DNA of 24,416 nucleotides, from assembly GCA_964618855.1 (NCBI GenBank), contig CAZUCD010000047.1:1-24416 (forward strand), given 5' to 3'. The DNA comes from CAZUCD01 sp964618855. GTDB taxonomy: Bacteria; Sumerlaeota; Sumerlaeia; SLMS01; JANRJK01. Positions within the stretch are counted from its first letter, which is position 1, and each line of letters starts with the position of its first letter. The notes below the pieces were generated by a model, which saw nothing but the letters and a program-made list of their open reading frames with translations, ran no database searches and was not told where the DNA came from. The position numbers and the translations under genes are program-made. This document shows, one piece after another, positions 8,396-16,611 of the stretch.

Positions 8396-9480
8396 ACCCA
8401 GAAAGCAAACGCAACCTGGCCGTCGGCGCCTTCACGCTCGTCGCGCTCGTCGGCCTGCTCACCATGACCTTCCTTATACGGGGGGGGCTGTGGTCGAACG
8501 ACGTGACGTACTACTCGGACTTCTCGAATGTGAGCGGCCTGGAGGTCAGCTCCCCCGTCCTCGTCTCGGGTGTCCGGGCGGGGCGCGTCTCGCGCATCCA
8601 GGCCCGCAAGGCCGACCCGCCCATACGCGTCTTCATGGAAATCGACCCCTCGCACGAGATGCGCTTCAACGCGGAGGCCCGGATCGTCCAGCAGGGGTTC
8701 ATCGGCGACAAGCGGATCGAAATCACCCCGGGCTCGCAGGAAAGCGCCCTCCTCCCCGCCGGAGGCGAGATCAAGGGCGTCGATCCCTTCGACCTCGAGA
8801 AGACCTTCATCCAGGCAAACGCCATCGTCGAGGATGTCCGCGAAACCGTCGCTGCGCTCAAGGAGCTCGTCGTCGACGACCAGAACCGCAACGCCCTCGT
8901 TGCATCACTGCAAAACCTCAACTCCTCGATGGAGACCGTCACGCGGATCCTCCAGGACAACGAGGCCTCATTTAAGACGACGATGACGAACGTCGCCGAC
9001 CTGAGCGGCCGCCTCCAGGGCATGGAGGAGAAGGCGAGCAAGGTCCTCGAGTCCGCCGATGCACGCGTGAACTCCGTGGGGGGGGAGGCCGAGGCTACCA
9101 TGCGCGAGTTTCGCGAAGCCCTCGCGGAGCTTCGCCCGAAGGTCATCGCCCTCGCCGACTCCCTCGCCACGCGCGAACAGTCCCTTGGCGGCAATCTCGA
9201 CGCCCTCGTCGCCCAGTTGAACACCGAGATCAAGAACCTGGGCGAGCCCCTCGACCGCACCACCAAGTCCCTCAACTCGATCATGGACAAGATCGACCGC
9301 GGGGACGGCACCATAGGATTGCTCGTCAATGACCCGACCCCGTTCCGGCACCTTTCCCAGTCGGTCGAGGCACTGAAGAACGCGCTGATGGGCTCGAACC
9401 CGCGCGTTTACGACACGCGCCTCGACTATGTGTCCCCGAGGGTCGCTGCCCCGCCCGCGGGGGGCACGAAGGCCCCTTGA
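8392..9480 (+). CDS. mlaD: MlaD-like MCE-domain protein (periplasmic lipid-binding subunit)
   Basis: A 362-residue MCE protein. Residues about 10-30 form one membrane anchor, and the rest is periplasmic. The MCE domain follows directly (VTYYSDFSNVSGLEVSSPV, then VLVSGVRAGRV and GFIGDKRIEI, with a PxG turn). After residue about 150 comes a long amphipathic helical region, rich in Glu, Ala and Leu, which suggests a bundled helical tube or needle beyond the MCE ring. This makes it roughly twice as long as E. coli MlaD (183 residues). The motif GTIGLLVND near the C-terminus recurs in bacterial MCE proteins. It starts in an ATGA overlap with mlaF and ends in a TTGA overlap with the next gene. Two runs of eight G lie inside the gene (8480-8487, 9078-9085). 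Substrate is inferred to be phospholipid from the family. Confidence 0.88.
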   Translation: MNPESKRNLAVGAFTLVALVGLLTMTFLIRGGLWSNDVTYYSDFSNVSGLEVSSPVLVSGVRAGRVSRIQARKADPPIRVFMEIDPSHEMRFNAEARIVQQGFIGDKRIEITPGSQESALLPAGGEIKGVDPFDLEKTFIQANAIVEDVRETVAALKELVVDDQNRNALVASLQNLNSSMETVTRILQDNEASFKTTMTNVADLSGRLQGMEEKASKVLESADARVNSVGGEAEATMREFREALAELRPKVIALADSLATREQSLGGNLDALVAQLNTEIKNLGEPLDRTTKSLNSIMDKIDRGDGTIGLLVNDPTPFRHLSQSVEALKNALMGSNPRVYDTRLDYVSPRVAAPPAGGTKAP

Positions 9481-11087
9481 CCGGATCAGCCCGGGAGGAA
9501 CCGGGGCCGGCGCCGCGGCGAGCGCTCGCGCTCCTCGCGGCGCTCGTCTTCCTCATGCAGGTTCTCGTCACGGGAGGCAAGCTCACCTCCCCCGACGAGG
9601 AGTTGATGTTCCGCACGGCGGAGTCCATCGCCCTCCGCGGGAGCACGTCGGTGCTTCCCCTCGAGTACGACGAGGCGGCTGGTGTCCTGCGCGTGCCCCC
9701 GTCGGCCACCTTTGCAACGCGACCCGGTCGGCGTGGGGAGTTCTATGCGCAGTACCCACCCCTGCAGCCCCTCCTGTCCGTCCCGGTCGTGTGGCTTGCG
9801 CACGCGACGGAGGGCCTGTTTGCGGAGTCGTTCGCGGGCGTCATGTGGCCCTCGATGTCGCACGTGCACCACGCAAAGACGCCGGCGGAGTACTGGCACC
9901 GCGGCCTCCTGGCGATGCTCTTCAACCCGATCATCGGGGCGCTGAGCGCGATCGCGCTCGCGCACTTCGCCGCTCTCGCGACGGGTTCATGGCGGGGCGG
10001 CTTGGGGGCGGCCTTCCTGTGGGCCGTGGGGACCATCGGATGGGCCCACGGCCGCACCTACTTCACGGAGCCGCTTGCCGGGCTGCTCGGCACGGCTGCA
10101 ATGGGGCAACTGCTCGCATGGCACCTGGCTGCGGATCCCGCGCGCGGAGGGCGTCATGCGCTCCTTGCGGGGGCCGCCCTGGCAGCAGGCGTGTGGGCGC
10201 GCGTGGACTTTCCCATCATCGTGGCGGGGCTGGGCCTTGCCGCGGCGTGCCTGTGGTGGCTCGCGCGCGCGGAACGGGCAGACTCCCGCAGGCGCCTTTA
10301 TCCCCTCCTCGTGGCGGGGCTTGCCACTGTTGTGTCCTTCGCGCTGCTCCAGGCCTACAACGGCGCGCGCTACGGGGCCGTCACCATCACCGCCGGCTAC
10401 GAGGACCAGAGCGAGGGCGTAAAGTTCACGACGCCGCTCCTCGTCGGCCTGCACGGCCTCCTCGCTTCCCCGGGGAAGGGACTCCTCTTCTTCTCGCCCG
10501 CGCTGGTTCTGGGCATATGGGGCTGGTGCCGCGCTGGTGCTGTGGCGAGGCCGGCGGCGCTCCTTGCGCTGGCGGGATGGGCCCCGTTCCTCGTCGCCAT
10601 GGCGAAGTGGCAGAACTGGGATGGGGGGTGGTGCTGGGGGCCGCGCCACATCGTGCAGCTTCACCTGCCCCTCATGGCGGGGGCGGCGTTCCTCTTCGTG
10701 CCCACGCCGTCAATGTTGGTGCGCAATGCGATCCGCCTGTTCGCGGCGGCCGGGGCGCTCGTGCAGCTCCTCGGATCCTCCGTGTGCGCGCTCGACTACT
10801 ACACGGAGTACTTCCGCACCCCGGCGGACGGTGTTTACCACCGCCTCGCATATCGCGAGGGTGAGGTCATGACGGTCGCACAGCACTTCATGGTGACTGA
10901 TCGCGCGACGAACCGCCCGGTCTCGCCTGCAAGCCTCCCTGCGCCCATGGTGGACTCGCTCTACATCCCCCAGGAATCGCAGTGGGCCGCCTACCCGGAA
11001 ATGCTCTCGCGCAACTACCTCGACCTGTTCTGGGTCCGGGCGCTGCTCGACATTCCCAATCCCCCGAACCACTGGAAGGGCGAGTGA
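9477..11087 (+). CDS. Multi-spanning membrane protein, probable GT-C (GT39/PMT-like) glycosyltransferase 1
   Basis: A 536-residue integral membrane protein with roughly ten or more hydrophobic segments. After the first helix (about 15-35) comes an acidic loop motif SPDEELM (Asp40, Glu41, Glu42), as expected for the catalytic first outer loop of GT-C enzymes that use polyprenyl-phosphate sugars. FYAQYPPLQPLLSVP and RTYFTEPLAG are further features resembling GT39-like proteins. A soluble tail of about 100 residues ends the protein. TTG at 9477 lies in a TTGA overlap with the mlaD stop, with a short AAGG four bases upstream; no better start exists before the first helix. The next gene starts in a GTGA overlap with its stop. 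The exact family, sugar and acceptor are not determinable here; a membrane protein of other function is possible. Confidence 0.7.
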   Translation: MTGSAREEPGPAPRRALALLAALVFLMQVLVTGGKLTSPDEELMFRTAESIALRGSTSVLPLEYDEAAGVLRVPPSATFATRPGRRGEFYAQYPPLQPLLSVPVVWLAHATEGLFAESFAGVMWPSMSHVHHAKTPAEYWHRGLLAMLFNPIIGALSAIALAHFAALATGSWRGGLGAAFLWAVGTIGWAHGRTYFTEPLAGLLGTAAMGQLLAWHLAADPARGGRHALLAGAALAAGVWARVDFPIIVAGLGLAAACLWWLARAERADSRRRLYPLLVAGLATVVSFALLQAYNGARYGAVTITAGYEDQSEGVKFTTPLLVGLHGLLASPGKGLLFFSPALVLGIWGWCRAGAVARPAALLALAGWAPFLVAMAKWQNWDGGWCWGPRHIVQLHLPLMAGAAFLFVPTPSMLVRNAIRLFAAAGALVQLLGSSVCALDYYTEYFRTPADGVYHRLAYREGEVMTVAQHFMVTDRATNRPVSPASLPAPMVDSLYIPQESQWAAYPEMLSRNYLDLFWVRALLDIPNPPNHWKGE

Positions 11088-12541
11088 CGCCGACCCCAGG
11101 CACCGGCTTTCCCCGGGCGCTGCTGCTCCTGCTGGCCGTGGCGGGGATCGCCCGCTTTGCGCTCCTCGGCGTCAACGCGGGGGAGTACACCGACGGCGTG
11201 CTGCTGCTCACGCAGTTCGAGCGTCCGTCGGGCATCTGGCCGCCGCTCTACACGGCGCTCTGCTGGCTGCCGGGGAAGGTCATCGGGCCGCTGTGCGCGG
11301 GCAAGACGGTGAGTGCGATCGCCTCCACGCTGGCGATCATCCCGATCTGGAGGCTGGCGGAGCGCTATCATGGCACGCGTGCCGCCCTGCTTGCCGGAGT
11401 GTTCTGCGCGGTGGGCCCCGTCGCGCTTCGGTGGGCCCCGCGCGTGATGTCCGACGCAACGTTCTCCCTCTTCTTCTGGTGGTCCGTCGAGCGCCTGATC
11501 GCGGCATGGGAGGGCCCCGGGGATCGCGGGCGGGCGTTCGCGCACGCCTGCCTGGCCGCAGGCCTCGCCGCGCTCACGCGCTACCAGGGCATGATGCTGC
11601 TCCCGCCCGCAATCGTCGCGGGCGTGGTGCTCTTGCGGGGGCGCCACATCCCCGCTGCGGCGCTCGCGTGGCTCTCGGCGTTTGCACTCGCACCCGCGTG
11701 GATGGCGAGCGTTGGCACTATCCACGGGGAGCAGTTCGCCGACCGCGCGGGGGGAGGCGCCGCCCGCACCCTCGCCGTTCTGGCCGGCAACGCGGAACCA
11801 TTCCTCCTCTTCATCCCTTACTTCCTCGGATACCCGGTCGCCGCGCTGGCACTCGTCGGCGCGATACGGCCCGCGGCGTCGCGCCAATGGCCGCTCCTCC
11901 TCGCCGCAGGCTACTCGGGGATCGTGCTCCTCGTGGCGCAGAGCCTCTTCTCCAGTTTCCAGGAGCGCTACTTCCTCCCGCTCCATGGCCTCCTGTGGGT
12001 CTTTGCGGGCGCCGGCGCGGACATCGTGCGCTCGGCCCTGGAGCGCAGGGGCTCGAGGTTCGCCGCGGTGCCGGCCGCCGTGGCCGTCGCATGGTCCATC
12101 GTGCTCGCGGGCGCGGCCATCTGGGGGAGCAGGGATGCGTGGGGTGACGTGGCGCGCGCCTCCCGCAGGGCGACCGCAGACGGCTTCGCGGGCACCATCT
12201 GGACGAACGAGTCCTACCGCGAGGGCCTCACCTGCGACAAGGTGCGGTTCTTCGCCAAGCCGGGAGCCGATGTGCGCTACATCGGCGAGGACGTCCTCCG
12301 CGGCAGGGTCATTCTCAAGCCGGGCGACCGCGTCCTCCTGCTCGACATCCAGCAGGGCGAGGGCTACGCCGATGCGCTGTCGAAGGTCTACCGCCTCGAG
12401 CACATGTTCACGGAGACGGCGACCGTCGTGCCGGTGTTCGCGGACCTGATGTCGGGCTTCCCGGGATCGCAGAACCCGCTGGCATGGCACTCGCGCTACA
12501 CCATGCAGGCGTTCGCCACGAACGTGTACGAGGTTCGATGA
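11084..12541 (+). CDS. Multi-spanning membrane protein, probable GT-C (GT39/PMT-like) glycosyltransferase 2
   Basis: A 485-residue integral membrane protein with many hydrophobic helices. The first outer loop contains GEYTDGV (Glu34, Asp37), the acidic pair expected of GT-C enzymes. IWPPLYTAL, then RVMSDATFSLFFWW and LTRYQGMMLLPPA match the general pattern of PMT_2-like glycosyltransferases. The last 130 residues are soluble and probably periplasmic, with GTIWTNESYREGL and a small beta-rich region. GTG 11084 is chosen because it overlaps the previous stop (GTGA), has GGAAGGG just upstream, and starts directly before the first helix. The stop overlaps the next ATG (ATGA). Overall organisation resembles its upstream neighbour, suggesting related steps in one pathway. 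Specific sugar and acceptor are unknown. Confidence 0.7.
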   Translation: MTPTPGTGFPRALLLLLAVAGIARFALLGVNAGEYTDGVLLLTQFERPSGIWPPLYTALCWLPGKVIGPLCAGKTVSAIASTLAIIPIWRLAERYHGTRAALLAGVFCAVGPVALRWAPRVMSDATFSLFFWWSVERLIAAWEGPGDRGRAFAHACLAAGLAALTRYQGMMLLPPAIVAGVVLLRGRHIPAAALAWLSAFALAPAWMASVGTIHGEQFADRAGGGAARTLAVLAGNAEPFLLFIPYFLGYPVAALALVGAIRPAASRQWPLLLAAGYSGIVLLVAQSLFSSFQERYFLPLHGLLWVFAGAGADIVRSALERRGSRFAAVPAAVAVAWSIVLAGAAIWGSRDAWGDVARASRRATADGFAGTIWTNESYREGLTCDKVRFFAKPGADVRYIGEDVLRGRVILKPGDRVLLLDIQQGEGYADALSKVYRLEHMFTETATVVPVFADLMSGFPGSQNPLAWHSRYTMQAFATNVYEVR

Positions 12542-14256
12542 AGCGACGGCCGACTCCCCACCGAGGCGACCAGCTAGCGTGGCTCGCCGCGTTGATCGTG
12601 CTGCTCGTGTACCTCGCGACCGCCGCGCGCGACATCGTCTTCGGCGATGGGCTGGAGCTGTGCGCGGTCGCCGCCACCGGGGGAGTCGCCCACCCGCCGG
12701 GCTACCCGCTCTACACCACCCTCGCGCAGGGTGTCCTGTTTCTCGCGCCTCGCGCGCACGCGTACATGGCACTCGCATGGATGAATGCCCTCCTCGGGTC
12801 AGGCACGGCGCTGTTGTTCGGCCTCATGGTGGAACGCATCCTCCGTGGCGAGAAGGGGTCGTTCCCGGATGCGATCCGGGTCTGGCTCCCAGCCTCCGCG
12901 GTGCTGCTTGCAGGATTCTCGCGTGCGCTGTGGGCCGCCTCCACGGTCGTGGAGGTGTACGCGCTGAACGCGCTCCTGACGCTCGTTTTCCACCGGGCCA
13001 CCTCGACGGATGCCGATGGGCTCGGTTCCCGGCGCGCCCTCGTCGCTGGCGCATCCCTCGGCATGATCGCCGCCAACCACCTCCCCGGGCTCTCGGTCGC
13101 GCCACTTCTGCTGGCGCGACTCTGGGGAATGCGTGGGGACAGAAGGGTGCGCCGTCGCGCGCTTGCGTCCCTTGCAACGGCCATCGCTGTGTGGCTCGCG
13201 CTTGCTCTCTCCCTCCCCGCGCGCGCTTCGGGGGATCGCGAGGGCATCGTCTGGGGGGAGCCGAAATCCCTCGCGCAACTCTCCACCCACCTTCGCGGTG
13301 GCGAGTACGGCAGCTACCAGCTCATGCAGGAACGCCCCGGCGTGCCGTTCACCGCGGCGACGTGGGCGGAGTTCGCGAAGTCCCGGCTCGGTGCGATGGG
13401 GCGCGACCTGAACAGCCAGTTTGGTCCCGGGATTCCCGCGCTCCCCGCTCTCCTCATCATGGCATGCCTCGGCGCGGGGGGGCACCGCCTCGGCGGGCGC
13501 GAGCCGGCGCTCGCAGTGTGTGCCGCCGCCGGCGGAGCGCTCCAACTCGCCTTCCTGCTCGCCTACAACATCCCCGACTTCACGGACTACATGGTGGGGC
13601 TGCTCGCTGCGGTCGCGCCGCTGATTGCACACGGACTGGTGGCATTCGCCACGCGCGGAGTGCAAGCCGCGGGCTACGGGGCGGTGCCTGCCCGGAGCGT
13701 GCGGCTCGCGATCTTCCCGCTCGCGATGGCGCTCCTTGGTTTCGCCGGAAACCTCGGCGCATGCAACCTGTCCAGGGAGGACTTTCCGCGCAAGTGGCTC
13801 GCGCGCACGCTCGACTCCCTTCCGCAGGGCGCCGTGCTACTCACCCACGGCGACGCCGACACCTATGCGCTGTGGTACGCCCAGCACGTCGAGCGAAGCC
13901 GTCGCGACATCACCGTCTACGGCGCGAACTTCCACAGGTTTCCATGGTTTGCTCGCACCATCCCGCGCGAGGCTCCCATGCGAACCGTTGTCGGATTCGG
14001 CAGCGGCCCGCCCCCAACCTTCGAAGGCTTCCTGTCCGAGATCGAGCGTCTTGCGATTGCGCCCGCGACCGGCAGGGCCCGCATCCTCACGACTTTGCCG
14101 GACGAGCCCACCTACATGGCATGGGTTGCGCGGCACGAGGTCAGGCCCGTCGCGCAACTCGCGTCCGATGCCGCACTGCAGGACTACGCCGAGCGCCACC
14201 CGCGCGGTTTCGTGTCGCCCATCCTCCTCGAGATCAAGCCCCGCCCCCGGCAGTGA
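12538..14256 (+). CDS. DUF2723-family membrane protein (GT-C / protein O-mannosyltransferase-like)
   Basis: A 572-residue multi-spanning protein of the DUF2723 type, thought by fold to be GT-C glycosyltransferases acting on the outer face of the inner membrane. Typical marks: an acidic motif FGDGLEL (Asp37, Glu40) in the first outer loop, the diagnostic AHPPGYPLY (51-59), ASTVVEVYALN, and IAANHLPGL. The C-terminal half has the soluble block LDSLPQGAVLLTHGDADTY and ALWYAQHVE, which recurs in DUF2723 proteins. The ATG at 12538 overlaps the upstream stop (ATGA), and GAGG lies five bases before it. Its own stop overlaps the GT2 start (GTGA). Context suggests it uses the product of that GT2. Biochemical function of the family is only partly established. 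Confidence 0.82.
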   Translation: MKRRPTPHRGDQLAWLAALIVLLVYLATAARDIVFGDGLELCAVAATGGVAHPPGYPLYTTLAQGVLFLAPRAHAYMALAWMNALLGSGTALLFGLMVERILRGEKGSFPDAIRVWLPASAVLLAGFSRALWAASTVVEVYALNALLTLVFHRATSTDADGLGSRRALVAGASLGMIAANHLPGLSVAPLLLARLWGMRGDRRVRRRALASLATAIAVWLALALSLPARASGDREGIVWGEPKSLAQLSTHLRGGEYGSYQLMQERPGVPFTAATWAEFAKSRLGAMGRDLNSQFGPGIPALPALLIMACLGAGGHRLGGREPALAVCAAAGGALQLAFLLAYNIPDFTDYMVGLLAAVAPLIAHGLVAFATRGVQAAGYGAVPARSVRLAIFPLAMALLGFAGNLGACNLSREDFPRKWLARTLDSLPQGAVLLTHGDADTYALWYAQHVERSRRDITVYGANFHRFPWFARTIPREAPMRTVVGFGSGPPPTFEGFLSEIERLAIAPATGRARILTTLPDEPTYMAWVARHEVRPVAQLASDAALQDYAERHPRGFVSPILLEIKPRPRQ

Positions 14257-14948
14257 AACTCTCCGTCATCGTCCCGGTCTACAACGAGCGCCGCACGGTC
14301 GAGGTCATGCTCGAACGCGTCCGCGCCGTCCCCATCGAGAAGGAGATCATCGTCGTGGACGGAGCGAGCGAGGATGGCACGCGCGAGATACTGCAGCGGC
14401 AGGCGCGCGTCCCCGGCACGACCGTCATCTTCCAGCGACACCGGCGGGGGAGGGGAAACGCGCTCAAGGCGGGCATCCGCCGCGCCAAGGGGGACGTCAT
14501 CATCTTCCAGGACGCGGACCTCGAGCTCGACCCGATGGACTACCCGGCGCTGCTGCGCCCCATCGAGGAGGGACGCGCCGATGTCGTGTTCGGTTCGCGA
14601 TTCCTCCGCGGCAGGCCCCGCATGACCTTCCTCCAGTACTGGGGCAACCAGGTCATCAACTTCTCCGTCAACGTGCTCTACGCGCCGGAGTTGCACGGTT
14701 TCAGGCTGACCGACGTGGAGACCTGCTACCAGGTCTTCCGCCGGGAATGCTTCGACGCCTTCACGATCCACAACAACCACTTCGCCTTCACGGTTGAGCT
14801 CACCGTGAAACTCGTCCTCGCCAATCACCGGCTCGCGGAGATTCCGATCCGCTACTTCCCGCGCGGCAAGGCGGAGGGGAAAAAGATCTACTGGGCCGAC
14901 GGGTTCGCGAGCTTGTGGACCCTGCTGAAGTGCAGGTTCGGGGGCTGA
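14253..14948 (+). CDS. GT2 glycosyltransferase, dolichol/polyprenyl-phosphate-mannose-synthase-like
   Basis: A 231-residue GT-A fold enzyme, most like Dpm1-type synthases that transfer a sugar (often mannose) from a nucleotide donor to polyprenyl phosphate on the inner face of the membrane. Motifs: VKLSVIVPVYNE at the start, IIVVDGASEDGT (where most relatives have VVDDGSTDGT), the metal-binding FQDADLELDP (Asp87, Asp89), DVVFGSRF, DVETCYQVFRRE (154-165), and the late basic stretch GKAEGKK (205-211). There are no C-terminal membrane helices, so it would be peripheral. GTG 14253 is chosen because it overlaps the DUF2723 stop (GTGA) and gives the canonical N-terminus. The open frame continues far upstream, but that part is out of phase with the real gene there. 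It likely supplies lipid-linked sugar to the three membrane proteins before it. Confidence 0.88.
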   Translation: MKLSVIVPVYNERRTVEVMLERVRAVPIEKEIIVVDGASEDGTREILQRQARVPGTTVIFQRHRRGRGNALKAGIRRAKGDVIIFQDADLELDPMDYPALLRPIEEGRADVVFGSRFLRGRPRMTFLQYWGNQVINFSVNVLYAPELHGFRLTDVETCYQVFRRECFDAFTIHNNHFAFTVELTVKLVLANHRLAEIPIRYFPRGKAEGKKIYWADGFASLWTLLKCRFGG

Positions 14949-14949
14949 G

Positions 14950-15762
14950 GTGGCATCCACGCTCGACGCGGTCGTGCTCGGCGTCGTCGAGGGTCTGACG
15001 GAGTTTCTCCCCGTCTCCTCGACGGGGCACCTGATCCTGACCACGCGCCTGCTTGGGATCGAGCACCGCGCGGCGGACGACCTCAGTATCATCGTCCAGT
15101 TCGGTGCGATCATGGCGGTCCTGGTCTACTATCGCGACCGCGTGGCGCTGCTGCTGCGCGGGCTTGCAGGTCGTGACAAGGAGGGCCTGCGGCTCAACAA
15201 GCTCCTCGCGGTCGCCTTCCTCCCCGCCGCCGTCCTGGGCGTCCTCTTCGGTGGGAAGATCCAGGACGTCTTGTTTGGGCCGGTGACGGTGGCCGCCGCA
15301 CTCATCGTCGGGGGAGTGGCGATGATTGTTGCGGAGTATCTCTCCAAGCGGGTGGAGAACTACCCAATCGACGAGTTTGGCCGGATCACCTTGAAGGACG
15401 CGCTTTGCGTTGGGATCGCGCAGTGCTTCGCCCTTTGGCCGGGCATGTCGCGCAGCATGACGACCATCGTGGGTGCCCAGCTTCGGGGATTCTCCCCCAG
15501 GACGGCGGCGGAGTTCAGCTTCCTCCTCGCCCTCCCGACACTCGGGGCGGCGACCGTCTTCAAGTTCATCAAGGAGTACGAAGCGCTGACTCAAATGGAC
15601 GGCATGATGCAGGCGCTCCTCATAGGAAACATCGTGTCCTTCATCGTGGCATTTGTCGCGGTGTGGACTTTCATCCGTCTCGTCTCGAAGGTCGGCATGA
15701 CACCATTCGGCATCTACCGCATCATCCTCGGCGTGATCGTCCTGTTTCTCGAAGCGAGGTGA
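14950..15762 (+). CDS. uppP: Undecaprenyl-diphosphatase (UppP/BacA family)
   Basis: A 270-residue integral membrane phosphatase that converts undecaprenyl diphosphate to the monophosphate, recycling the lipid carrier for peptidoglycan and surface glycans. Both signature motifs are intact: EGLTEFLPVSSTGHL (14-28) and the PGMSRS motif (164-169) with its catalytic-site Arg168. Eight hydrophobic segments are apparent, as usual for the family, and the length is normal. GTG 14950 begins one base after the GT2 stop; the residues that follow (STLDAVVLGVVEG) match the usual UppP beginning. It is the last gene of the plus-strand run, and a hairpin follows at 15769-15793. Its position at the end of a run of lipid-linked sugar genes suggests local carrier recycling, although it can also serve peptidoglycan. 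Confidence 0.95.
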   Translation: MASTLDAVVLGVVEGLTEFLPVSSTGHLILTTRLLGIEHRAADDLSIIVQFGAIMAVLVYYRDRVALLLRGLAGRDKEGLRLNKLLAVAFLPAAVLGVLFGGKIQDVLFGPVTVAAALIVGGVAMIVAEYLSKRVENYPIDEFGRITLKDALCVGIAQCFALWPGMSRSMTTIVGAQLRGFSPRTAAEFSFLLALPTLGAATVFKFIKEYEALTQMDGMMQALLIGNIVSFIVAFVAVWTFIRLVSKVGMTPFGIYRIILGVIVLFLEAR

Positions 15763-15768
15763 GTTGAA

Positions 15769-15793
15769 TCGAAAGGTCGCAGGGACGTTTCGA
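15769..15793. terminator. Symmetric hairpin between convergent uppP and EAL genes
   Basis: TCGAAA (15769-15774) pairs with TTTCGA (15788-15793); after one G-G mismatch, GTC (15776-15778) pairs with GAC (15784-15786) around a five-base loop. The hairpin begins seven bases after the uppP stop and serves both strands in the 78-base convergent gap. No T-run follows on either strand, so it is not a textbook intrinsic terminator. It may block exonucleases or act with Rho. Confidence 0.4.
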
Positions 15794-15840
15794 GGATCCA
15801 CTGTCCCCAATCGCCCCGGGAATCAGGATCCAGCTTCCTC

Positions 15841-16611
15841 TCAGACTACTTCGCCCTTGTGCGGGCTGGGCTTGCCGAAAAGGTAGCCCTGAACCAGCCA
15901 GGCGCCGGCGAACGTCACGATGGAGAGCATCTTGTCGTCCTCGATGCCCTCGACGATCAGGACGTACCCAAGGCTGTCCTGGCACCGCGCGAAGGTGCTG
16001 ATGGTGCGCGCGGCCTCGACTGGGTTCATGTTCGAGAATACAGTGCGGTCCACCTTTATGAAGTCTGGCCGAATGCGCAGGTGCCGGAATGTCAGGTCCT
16101 TCGGCATAAGGTCGTCCAGGGCGATCCGAATGCCCAGTTGCCGCAGCCGCGTGAAGAGAGGTTCAAGCTGCTTGAGTTCCACGTGGGTCATGGACTCGTG
16201 GATTTCCAGGATCACCTCGCGCCCGGCCGCGATGTAGGGTTCGAGCAGCCCGTGAACGAACTCGACGCCGCCCTCCTCCAGGAGCGTCTGCGCATAGACG
16301 TTCAGGAACGCCTTCACCGAATGCGGTAGATTGGGGATCGTCCGGGTCGTTGTTTCAAAGCAGCGACGGTCGAAAGAAGTCAGCTTACCGAGCCGCCGGG
16401 CCTCGGCCATGAGGATGTCCGGCGGGATGACGCCTTCCGAGCCAACTCCACGAATGAGAACCTCGAAACCCCAAACGCTGCGGTCCCGCAGGTCGTGGAT
16501 CGTCATCACATGGACGGTCAACGACACGTCGTCCAGCACCAAGGCACCCTCTGGGGGCGTCGGCGTCTCGAGTGATTCCAGTGTTGGGGGCGTGGCGGTC
16601 TGGTCCTGCAC
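15841..16611 (-). CDS. Stand-alone EAL-domain protein (c-di-GMP phosphodiesterase or receptor)
   Basis: A 256-residue cytoplasmic protein made almost entirely of an EAL domain, the fold that cuts cyclic-di-GMP to pGpG. Known catalytic positions are present: the EVL motif (Glu50, in EVLIR), Asn104, Glu136 with Glu139 (LEIHES), the Asp166-Asp167 pair, Lys186 (FIKVD), Glu221 (VEGIE) and Gln241 (QGYLFGKP). Loop 6 is not normal: the usual DFGTGYSS after the first Asp reads DLMPKDLT. That loop governs dimerisation and metal binding in studied EAL enzymes, so activity is uncertain. A 25-residue acidic, Pro-rich leader replaces any sensor domain. Start is GTG 16611; no in-frame ATG precedes the domain. 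It is monocistronic and transcribed convergently with uppP. It could control envelope glycan production (inference). Confidence 0.87.
   Translation of the reverse strand: MQDQTATPPTLESLETPTPPEGALVLDDVSLTVHVMTIHDLRDRSVWGFEVLIRGVGSEGVIPPDILMAEARRLGKLTSFDRRCFETTTRTIPNLPHSVKAFLNVYAQTLLEEGGVEFVHGLLEPYIAAGREVILEIHESMTHVELKQLEPLFTRLRQLGIRIALDDLMPKDLTFRHLRIRPDFIKVDRTVFSNMNPVEAARTISTFARCQDSLGYVLIVEGIEDDKMLSIVTFAGAWLVQGYLFGKPSPHKGEVV

Noticed and set aside
11015..12778. 587-residue antisense open frame opposite the second GT-C gene
   Set aside because: Composition is Arg/Gly/Glu/His-rich with no domain, and the plus-strand frame has clear membrane helices and overlapping start and stop.
12579..14252. 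Very long open frame continuous with the GT2 gene (would make a 789-residue protein)
   Set aside because: The first 1.67 kb is an Arg/Pro/Ala-rich shadow of the DUF2723 gene in another phase. Recognisable GT2 sequence begins only at GTG 14253.
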